Shown here piece by piece: positions 57,240 to 64,000 of a stretch of DNA of 64,000 bases. The notes beneath the pieces are model-generated. The model was not told where the DNA came from. It worked only from the letters and a program-made list of their open reading frames with translations, and did not search any database. The position numbers were made by a program, and so were the translations under genes. The stretch's first letter is position 1. Each line of letters opens with the position of its first letter. The stretch spans positions 1,898,501-1,962,500 of the forward strand of contig NC_060891.1 in NCBI RefSeq assembly GCF_014805685.1, in the 5' to 3' direction. Source of the stretch: Silurus meridionalis (taxonomy: Eukaryota > Chordata > Actinopteri > Siluriformes > Siluridae).

Positions 57240-57570
57240 GAAGCTGGGTTTAAAGCACAGGGCCAGCCATGATACAGCACCCTGGAGCACAAAGGGTTAA
57301 GGGCCTTGCTCAAGGGCCCAAAAGTGGCAGCATGAACCCCCAGTCTTCTGATCAGTAGCTCAATGCCTTAACCAACGAGCTACCACCCAAAAAAAAAAAA
57401 AAAAGGTTTTCACTTATCCCAACTTGTCAGGAAGCTGGGCTCAGAGTGCTGGTCAGTGGTTGGCCTGGAGCACAAAGGGTTAAGGGCCTTGTTTAAGGGC
57501 CACAAAAGTATCAGCTTAGCTATACCAGGGCTTTAACCCCCGACCTTCTGCTCAGCTTTGAGAGAATGGT
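57240..57570 (-). mobile_element. Two tandem SINE fragments
   Basis: Two copies of a block with GAGCACAAAGGGTTAAGGGC and CTTGCTCAAGGGCCC or CTTGTTTAAGGGCC lie at about 57,280-57,395 and 57,465-57,565. The first ends with TTCTGATCAGTAGCTCAATG and TTAACCAACGAGCTACCACC, the reverse complement of the tRNA-like head. An A-run separates them. Confidence 0.6.
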
Positions 57571-57697
57571 CCACGTAGCAAAGACCAAAGCCAGAAATCT
57601 AACAAATGTTTGTATACATGTTTAAAACACGTAATAAACATGGGAAATTTCTCAGGACAGGCCACATGAGGTACGAGTTAAAATTGCATGCTGATAC

Positions 57698-57895
57698 CTC
57701 TGCGCTTGTGACGGGCGTGTGGCTGATGCCGGTGCTGACCGAGCTCCAGGAGCGGGCCGTGAGGACGCAGGAGAACAGAGGGTACAGGTCTCCGGCCCCC
57801 AGGCGTCTGCTGTAACGCTCGATCCCCTTCATGTCTCCCTTTATGAGACTCTGCCACAGTCTGCAGTAATCCAGACGAAACTCCGGCTTCAGCAA
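57698..57895 (-). CDS. adck1: ADCK1, coding exon following the kinase catalytic-loop exon
   Basis: Encodes 66 residues of ADCK1, an inner-mitochondrial member of the UbiB/COQ8 atypical kinase family related to yeast Mcp2/Cqd2. The acceptor is CTGTGCAAG|TTGCTG (AG at 57,897-57,896) and the donor GCAGAG|GTATCA (GT at 57,697-57,696). The exon is 198 nt, phase 0 at both ends. It reads LLKPEFRLDYCRLWQSLIKG, DMKGIERYSRRLGAGDLYPL and FSCVLTARSW...PVTSAE, closely matching vertebrate ADCK1 (EFRL.YC.LWQSLI, YS.RLGAGDLYPLF.C.LTARSW). It joins in frame to GLYQ of the preceding exon and to DVEIR of the next. No internal stop or frameshift. Confidence 0.95.
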
Positions 57896-58089
57896 CTTGC
57901 ACAGAAAAAAAAAAACACATACACTCAATTTACTTTATTTCCTGATGGTGTAGCAATATTTCAGAAAACATTCAAACATACTGCCTTATATTTACATCAG
58001 ATTTTAGAGTAATAATTTAGACTGTATAATAGGAGAATTAAAGTGTGGAGGTTTTTATAACATCAAATAATAAGGACTAACCTTTAATG

Positions 58090-58090
<1 letters not shown>
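57896..58090. other. adck1 intron, nothing recognised
   Basis: AT-rich intronic DNA whose T-rich tract (minus strand) precedes the exon acceptor. Confidence 0.4.
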
Positions 58091-58132
<42 letters not shown>

Positions 58133-58210
58133 TATAGAGACAGACAGACAGACAATTCGATAATTATTTATATTTTCAGTTTTGTCTGCTGTACAACACT
58201 ATACAAAAGT

Positions 58211-58272
<62 letters not shown>

Positions 58273-58280
58273 CACTGGGT

Positions 58281-58332
<52 letters not shown>

Positions 58333-58400
58333 TTTTTTCTTTCTAGCACACTCTTTTCCTGCATTTTTCTCTCTGCTTCCTTTTTTCTATTTCAGATGTG
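58091..58400 (+). repeat. (GACA)n, then dispersed repeat copy 2 with (CA)n and (TC)n
   Basis: GACA run at 58,091-58,130. From 58,175 the TTTCAGTTTTGTCTGCTGT, (CA)n at 58,217-58,270, CACTGGGTTCTTCTC and TTTCTAGCACACTCTTTTCC parallel the repeat at 56.1 kb. A TC run at 58,282-58,331 is inserted. Confidence 0.65.
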
Positions 58401-58559
58401 TAATATAAACTGTATGGGAGAACATTTTAAAGAAGCAGTTTGTCGCTTTAGCGCCTCTAGCGCCCCGCCTCAGGCTGGAGGCTGGAACTCATTTCCGGAC
58501 CGGAAAAATGTACACGGCAGCTCGAACATTTGAGTGACATGGCAAGACTGTAAATCATT

Positions 58560-58768
58560 ATATATACAGAGACAGAGGGAGAGAGAGGGAAAGAGTAATG
58601 AGAGAGACCGGAAAAATTCGAGAGACTGAGAGAGAAAAAGAAAGAAAGAGACACTGAAAAAGAGAGATACTGTAGCAAGATGAGAAAGAGAAAGAGAACA
58701 AGAAAGAGAAATAGAAAGAGAGAGAGAGATATTGAAAAAAGATTGAAAGGCCACAGGAAACAGGAAAG
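58560..58768. repeat. Polypurine GA-rich repeat
   Basis: Imperfect GAGA/AAAGAG words. It shares GAGACACTGAAAA(A/T)GAGAGA and TACTGTAG with the tract at 60.33 kb, so the two are related copies. Confidence 0.8.
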
Positions 58769-58769
58769 T

Positions 58770-60063
58770 GAAAGGGGGTAGAGTGTCACCTTGTTCTTTC
58801 TGCTCAGGTATTTTACCTGCTCCGAAATAAAATTAATATGCTGCCACATAAACCTGTTTCTCCAGACGTACTTAAAACCAAGAATATAACACTGGAAACA
58901 CATTGAAAGACCTTGAAATACATTTAAAAAGCTCAAACAGTGACTGTAACCTGGAGCAGTGAATAAAAGCATGAAAACCAGTTTCTCTTTGTGAACAGAA
59001 CGGACCGTCTTATAAAACATCAGGGTATAAAATAGAAATAAAAGAGTTCACAGACATGATGCAGTGTAAAATCCTCCACTGGAGGTCGGCAGATATTTTG
59101 GGTAACGGCGGTTTTTGTAAAGTGTCTCCACTCTGGTTTAATATCTTCATTAAAACCATGAACATTTCTCCACTGGGTGTCCACCCTCCCACTTCTGATT
59201 TAAAACCTCAACACAGGCCCTGTAGAGCAGCTTCAAAGTTCATCTCCTCTTCACCCCTGCACTCCAGGAGGGGAACCTCCACACCCGTCGAGGTCGAGAG
59301 CGAAGTCCAGCTGGGGAAAGGTTTCCTTCTCTGCAGGACCGGTCTCGCCGATTTTATAGTCTATTAGCTGTAGTGTAGTCCTCCAGTGGTTTGGGAGCTG
59401 CTACCGACAATCTTTGAGAAGACCAAAGCTCTGGACAGTGTGGGCGACCACCAGAGATTTCCAAACGACTCCCGTAGACCGGGGGCTCCTCCAGCAGCCA
59501 GTGTAGGTTTCCACATCATCTAAGTTTATATTTTAACAAGTCCACAGTAAAAGACTGGTAATTCAGAAACAGGGCTTAGATGTTTGCTAGCAGGTTTGTG
59601 CCAGAGAGACGACTCAGGCAGGTTGTTGATCGCCAGCATTCGCCCCCTGTAGGACATTTTTGGAACTAGACGCTTCCATCTGCTCAGTCTGCCCTTGATG
59701 TGCTCTACAGTGCCCTCCCAGTTTTTATTTAAAAACTCATTACTCCCCAGGTAGACATCAAGTATTTAAAAACACCTCTTATCCAAACCAGGCCTCCTGG
59801 GAGTGTCGGCTCCACACCTCCCCACGCCCCGACTAAAACTGCTTCACTTTTTCCCCAGTTTACTTTCGCTGACGGTAAAATTTCAAAGTCTTTTAAAACA
59901 TCAATAAAAACTTTTACGTCTCTTTACGTGTGGAATATTAAAGCCAGAAAGACGACTTTTCAGGTTGATTAAAAGAGGTTCAATAGCTAGAGTGTAACCG
60001 TGTCTAACCCCTCCGTACACTCTAAAAGGGGCACATAAACCACCATTAACCTTCAGTGCATAA

Positions 60064-60065
<2 letters not shown>
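58770..60065 (-). mobile_element. Decayed Tx1-type (L1 superfamily) LINE fragment
   Basis: Reading leftwards, the minus strand carries broken reverse-transcriptase segments in several frames: NGGLCAPFRVYGGVRHG with LAIEPLL (about 60,060-59,950, the 'GVRQGCPLSG...LAIEPLL' region of Tx1-like elements); FEILPSAKVNWGK and EPTLPGGLVW near 59.85 kb; DLQWRILHCIMSVNSFIS near 59.1 kb; and ILGFKYVWRN...INFISEQVKYLSRKNKV near 58.85 kb, as at the Tx1 C terminus. Many stops and frameshifts make it inactive. The endonuclease and upstream RT are absent. The family call rests on remembered motif order. Confidence 0.72.
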
Positions 60066-60067
<2 letters not shown>

Positions 60068-60107
<40 letters not shown>

Positions 60108-60108
60108 G
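60068..60108. repeat. (CA)n microsatellite
   Basis: CA run of about 41 bp at the 5' border of the Tx1 fragment. Confidence 0.96.
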
Positions 60109-60199
60109 ATTAATCCAAAATGTTTTACGGAAAAAAAAATGCGGGAAAAACGGCCAATCACTCTCAGGCTCGCCACTCACCCCTCTCACCCTTCCCCCG

Positions 60200-60217
60200 C
60201 ACATGCGCAGAGAGAGC

Positions 60218-60267
<50 letters not shown>

Positions 60268-60619
60268 AACCGTGGGAAAGAAACAGAGAAGGTTGAAACA
60301 GACTGAAAAAAAAGAGGGATGGACAGAGAAGGAGAGAGACACTGAAAATGAGAGATACTGTAGATGAGAACAAGAGGGAGAGAGGGAGTGAGAGCGAGAG
60401 AGACATAGCGAGTGTAAGTTACACACAAAAAGGAGCGAGAAAGAGAAGGAGGTAAAGAAAGTGTCGCACTCAGAGAGAAAGAGAGAAGGAGAAGGAGAAA
60501 GAAAAATAATGATAGACACAGAAACACAAAGAAAGAAGAGAGCCACAGAAAAGGAGAGACAAAGATGAAGGCATAGAGGGAGAAAGAGAAAGCATAAGAG
60601 AAAGAAAGAAGGGGATTTG

Positions 60620-60666
<47 letters not shown>
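60200..60666. repeat. Polypurine GA-rich repeat with two pure (GA)n runs
   Basis: GA runs at 60,220-60,263 and 60,621-60,664 with imperfect GAGAAAG words between. Related in its middle part to 58.56-58.77 kb. Confidence 0.9.
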
Positions 60667-61198
60667 CATTAACATGCAGCTTGAAGATAGCACCACTTTA
60701 CCACTTCAGCACTTTAATTAATATGGCTACAACATACAGTAATCTGGCTGTGAACAAAAATAACACTCCAGCCAGGAATGAACATTCGTGGGGCCAAGCA
60801 GCGCTAAACTCCGGAGTCATTACTCGCAAATTGGTTCCATTATGAGGCGAACGAGTGGAGCAGCTCTCCAACACGCTCTCTTCTTTTATACGCCAGCATC
60901 GCTAGTGCATATTTATCACCAGATTATCTTCACAAATGCATTTACGGCTTCCACACACACACACGTTACAGGGGGACGTATGAAATGGACATGGTTCTAC
61001 GCTCATTCGCCATGTGCATGCAAGCCAGCATGTGTGTGTGTGTGTGTGTGTGTGGAGTGCTGTCCTATAGAACATTGGTGGAGCTGCAGGTCGTCTCTAA
61101 TCAAATGCTTTTATGCCACCGCAGCACCGGGGGCTCCACCAGGGGCTCCGAGGCAGGGGGGCTGAATAATGGCAACAATTTGTCATCACGTGAGCGCC
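60667..61198. other. adck1 intron with a (GT)n run, nothing else recognised
   Basis: Unique-looking intronic DNA. GT run at 61,031-61,054. Its right end at about 61,199 is the left border of the tandem duplication. Confidence 0.4.
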
Positions 61199-61220
61199 GG
61201 GACCCCGGACCACGTCTCAC

Positions 61221-61370
61221 CTGATACAAGCCGTGATCGAGTAAAACAATCTCCGTCTTGTTGCTTTCGGGGCACTTTCGCACGAGCACGTTGCCAGGGT
61301 GAGGGTCGCAGTGCACGAAACCGTTCACGAATATCATCTCGCTGTACATCTTGCCCAAATTCCTGGAAAC
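61221..61370 (-). CDS. adck1: ADCK1 kinase catalytic-loop exon, copy A (downstream copy)
   Basis: Encodes 50 residues (VSRNLGKMYSEMIFVNGF... ending IVLLDHGLYQ) with the UbiB-family catalytic-loop motif HCDPHPGN and the metal-binding DHG, which replaces the DFG of ordinary kinases. The acceptor is CGCCCCTGCAG|GTTTCC (AG at 61,372-61,371) and the donor TATCAG|GTGAGA (GT at 61,220-61,219). It is 150 nt with phase 0 at both ends. It joins in frame to the exon at 57,895, so it is the copy expected in the ordinary transcript. An identical exon lies 1,556 bp upstream in the gene. Inclusion of both would keep the frame but repeat the catalytic loop. Confidence 0.95.
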
Positions 61371-61432
61371 CTGCAGGGGCGAGGAGGAAAGAAAAAGGTT
61401 ACTATGATGTTTAACTTTTAAAAAATCAAGTG

Positions 61433-61945
61433 TATTCAAAAGTTTGTGGACACCCGAGCATAAGATTGGTATGTCCTCCTTTATTTGAAAATCCCATTCC
61501 ACGTTTAGTCTCCATTCACTCTTATAGGAAGCTTCGGGGAAGATCTGCAAGATCTTGTGGAGGTTTTTACATTCAACCAGAAGTTTGCGGACACCTGGTC
61601 ATGAGTATGTGCTTTTTGAGGAATCGCATTTCACATTTAGTCCCAATTTGCTCTATAATTCCCTCCACTCTCCTGGGAAGATGTTCCATTAGATTTTGTG
61701 GAGATTTGTGGATTTATTCAGGCATAAGGGTTTTAGTAAATGCCTGGGGTGCAGTCAGCGTTCACATCCATCCAGTAAAGCATATCTTCATGGAGCTGGC
61801 TTTGTGCACAGGAACAGGTTTTTTGGGTCTCCTCGTTCAGGTGAATGCAAAATTTCATCCGAACTGTGCGATTCCAACTTGAACGATCCACATATGGCAG
61901 GAAAAGTCAGCTGTCCCAATACTTTTGTTCATACAGTATTTACTT
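61433..61945 (-). mobile_element. Tc1/mariner-derived relic(s) in duplication copy A
   Basis: Two nested or adjacent family fragments: AAAGTTTGTGGACACCCGAG at 61,438 and again AGAAGTTTGCGGACACCTGG at 61,580. They are followed by GATGTTCCATTAGATTTTG, GGAGCTGGCTTTGTGCACAG, CACATATGGCAGGAAAAGTC and a terminal CCCAATACTTTTGTTCATAC. Frames are broken. Confidence 0.75.
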
Positions 61946-62187
61946 TATTTGCATATTCTGATGAATATAATTAAATGAAAACATTTTAGGCGCTAATTAA
62001 ATCAATGAAATCAGAATCGAACAAAAATTTAAAAAATCCACCTTGTGAGATAGGAAGCAGAATCGGATCTTGAACCTGGTGGCGTTTACAACATGGTTCC
62101 CGCAGGTTTCACCGAGTCAAATTTATGACTTTTTAAGATCTTTTTAGGACCATAAAAAAATTTAATTGAAGACCTAGATCATGACAT

Positions 62188-62239
<52 letters not shown>

Positions 62240-62444
62240 AGCAAACTGGCCTTAACCAAATTTATTTATTTTTAAGCTAAGGGTCGCTAAACTTAAAAAA
62301 AATAAATAAATAAATAAATAAAAACCCGTGGTACAATCCGAGAGATTCGCACCAGTAACAGGAAGCTGATTGGCTGTTGCATGTTGGTCTCATTTGCAGT
62401 TGTAATACAGCGAAATATATTTGGACTCGCGAACAAAAACATTC

Positions 62445-62754
62445 TAAAGTGCTGAGGCAGCATTTCAATGAGCGTTAGAGGGAGCGTTTCATGGACATCG
62501 CAAAATGAAGACCTGTTTAATACTATTTAAGACCTAGAACAGCAATTTAAGACCTAAAGGAGATTTTTAGACTTTTCTTAGACTTTTAAGACCTCATGGA
62601 AACCCTGTATAATTACTATGTGTTTTAAATGCAAGTGTGAAGTGATTAGAAACCCTTGATTTGTCAGGAGGACACTGAAACCACTGCGATAGTGGAGCGA
62701 CGGGGAGCGAAAGGGGTGCGAGCGGGTGCGTTTATTACGAAACAACCCTGGCGC
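62445..62754. other. Single-copy segment between the two duplication copies
   Basis: The right part of the repeat unit, present once in the window because copy B runs off the end. No exon recognised. It contains repeated 'TTTAAGACCTA' words (62,516-62,592). Confidence 0.5.
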
Positions 62755-62776
62755 GGGACCCCGGACCACGTCTCAC

Positions 62777-62926
62777 CTGATACAAGCCGTGATCGAGTAA
62801 AACAATCTCCGTCTTGTTGCTTTCGGGGCACTTTCGCACGAGCACGTTGCCAGGGTGAGGGTCGCAGTGCACGAAACCGTTCACGAATATCATCTCGCTG
62901 TACATCTTGCCCAAATTCCTGGAAAC
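62777..62926 (-). CDS. adck1: ADCK1 kinase catalytic-loop exon, copy B (upstream copy)
   Basis: Base-for-base identical to the exon at 61,221-61,370, including the same acceptor (GCCCCTGCAG|GTTTCC) and donor (TATCAG|GTGAGA), with HCDPHPGN and DHG intact. Being 150 nt and phase 0-0, it could be spliced instead of, or together with, copy A. It reads leftwards and lies 5' of copy A in the transcript. The preceding exons are outside the window, so which copy is used cannot be told. The near-perfect identity suggests a very recent duplication or two haplotypes assembled in tandem. Confidence 0.9.
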
Positions 62927-62988
62927 CTGCAGGGGCGAGGAGGAAAGAAAAAGGTTACTATGATGTTTAACTTTTAAAAAATCAAGTG

Positions 62989-63502
62989 TATTCAAAAGTT
63001 TGTGGACACCCGAGCATAAGATTGGTATGTCCTCCTTTATTTGAAAATCCCATTCCACGTTTAGTCTCCATTCACTCTTATAGGAAGCTTCGGGGCAGAA
63101 TCTGCAAGATCTTGTGGAGGTTTTTACATTCAACCAGAAGTTTGCGGACACCTGGTCATGAGTATGTGCTTTTTGAGGAATCGCATTTCACATTTAGTCC
63201 CAATTTGCTCTATAATTCCCTCCACTGTCCTGGGAAGAGGTTCCATTAGATTTTGTGGAGATTTGTGGATTTATTCAGGCATAAGGGTTTTAGTAAATGC
63301 CTGGGGTGCAGTCAGCGTTCACATCCATCCAGTAAAGCATATCTTCATGGAGCTGGCTTTGTGCACAGGAACAGGTTTTTTGGGTCTCCTCGTTCAGGCG
63401 AATGCAAAATTTCATCCGAACTGTGCGATTCCAACTTGAACGATCCACATATGGCAGGAAAAGTCAGCTGTCCCAATACTTTTGTTCATACAGTATTTAC
63501 TT
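62989..63502 (-). mobile_element. Tc1/mariner-derived relic(s) in duplication copy B
   Basis: Copy of the element at 61.43-61.95 kb with the same two terminal-type words and the same breaks. Differs by a few substitutions. Confidence 0.75.
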
Positions 63503-63743
63503 TATTTGCATATTCTGATGAATATAATTAAATGAAAACATTTTAGGCGCTAATTAAATCAATGAAATCAGAATCGAACAAAAATTTAAAAAATCCACCT
63601 TGTGAGATAGGAAGCAGAATCGGATCTTGAACCTGGTGGCGTTTACAACATGGTTCCCGCAGGTTTCACCGAGTCAAATTTATGACTTTTTAAGATCTTT
63701 TTAGGACCATAAAAAATTTAATTGAAGACCTAGATCATGACAT

Positions 63744-63785
<42 letters not shown>

Positions 63786-63846
63786 AGCAAACTGGCCTTA
63801 ACCAAATTTATTTATTTTTAAGCTAAGGGTCGCTAAACTTAAAAAA

Positions 63847-63877
<31 letters not shown>

Positions 63878-64000
63878 AAACCCGTGGTACAATCCGAGAG
63901 ATTCGCACCAGTAACAGGAAGCTGATTGGCTGTTGCATGTTGGTCTCATTTGCAGTTGTAATACAGCGAAATATATTTGGACTCGCGAACAAAAACATTC

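Larger units (their letters stand above)
61199..62444. repeat. Tandem duplication, copy A
   Basis: This segment matches 62,755-64,000 almost base for base. It contains an adck1 exon, a Tc1-derived relic, a (CA)n run and an (AAAT)n run. Differences seen: a substitution plus 1-nt indel near 61,538, single substitutions near 61,672, 61,684 and 61,842, an A-run length difference, and CA/AAAT length differences. The sequence from 62,445 to 62,754 is present once in the window. Confidence 0.97.
62755..64000. repeat. Tandem duplication, copy B (continues past the window)
   Basis: Direct repeat of 61,199-62,444, offset 1,556 bp at the left border. Its left junction follows CCCTGGCGC, sharing only GCGC with the copy A border. 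The right border is not visible. Confidence 0.97.

Noticed and set aside
61430..61974. Overlapping plus-strand frames in the duplicated block
   Set aside because: They lie over the Tc1-derived relic in the wrong strand and simply repeat at 62,986-63,531.

Overview
This window is genomic DNA from a vertebrate, almost certainly a ray-finned (teleost) fish. The evidence is spliced exons with GT/AG borders, teleost-style LINE, Tc1/mariner and tRNA-like SINE debris, and very dense (TG/CA)n microsatellites. An otophysan such as a catfish is possible but not demonstrated. Only two genes can be supported, both on the minus strand, so genes read from high to low coordinates. Coding sequence is about 1.5 kb of the 64 kb.

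Gene 1 is adck1 (aarF-domain mitochondrial UbiB/COQ8-like atypical kinase). Its 3' half occupies about 39.0-63.0 kb; the upstream exons lie beyond 64,000. Exons in transcript order are 62,926-62,777 and 61,370-61,221 (two identical 150-bp exons carrying the HCDPHPGN and DHG kinase motifs), 57,895-57,698, 45,651-45,460 and 39,202-39,034 (terminal, with stop). Two oddities stand out. The catalytic-loop exon lies in a tandem duplication of at least 1.25 kb with near-identical copies. The penultimate exon lacks 2 nt relative to the conserved reading frame, which would truncate the protein if real.

Gene 2 is nrxn3 (neurexin-3, alpha form). Its first coding exon is at 7,303-6,607 and encodes the signal peptide, the first LNS/laminin-G domain and the first EGF repeat. 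The next intron continues below position 1. A CpG-rich block at 12.9-13.56 kb with a consensus minus-strand splice donor is the best promoter/5'-UTR exon candidate. adck1 followed by nrxn3 in the same orientation matches the vertebrate adck1-nrxn3 neighbourhood (human 14q24-31, from memory), which supports both assignments.

Layout: 1-4.6 kb AT-rich degenerate repeat in nrxn3 intron 1; 4.6-7.3 kb unique sequence and the nrxn3 exon; 7.4-13.7 kb upstream region ending in the CpG-rich block; 13.7-39 kb intergenic, with SINE fragments, a degenerate minisatellite (19.7-20.7 kb), a GATA/GACA array (21.8-22.2 kb), an L2/CR1-type LINE inserted in a 32-bp minisatellite (22.9-24.9 kb) and many decayed Tc1-derived elements; 39-64 kb adck1 exons separated by introns with more Tc1 debris, a Tx1-type LINE fragment (58.8-60.1 kb), several minisatellites and long polypurine/polypyrimidine tracts. 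High-complexity stretches in introns and the intergenic region are noted as possible conserved noncoding elements, by inspection only. No complete transposon, no RNA gene (only a tRNA-Glu 3' half) and no CRISPR array was found. I found no new molecular system; the most interesting signals are the adck1 exon duplication, the frameshift, and microsatellites sitting inside adck1 splice signals.
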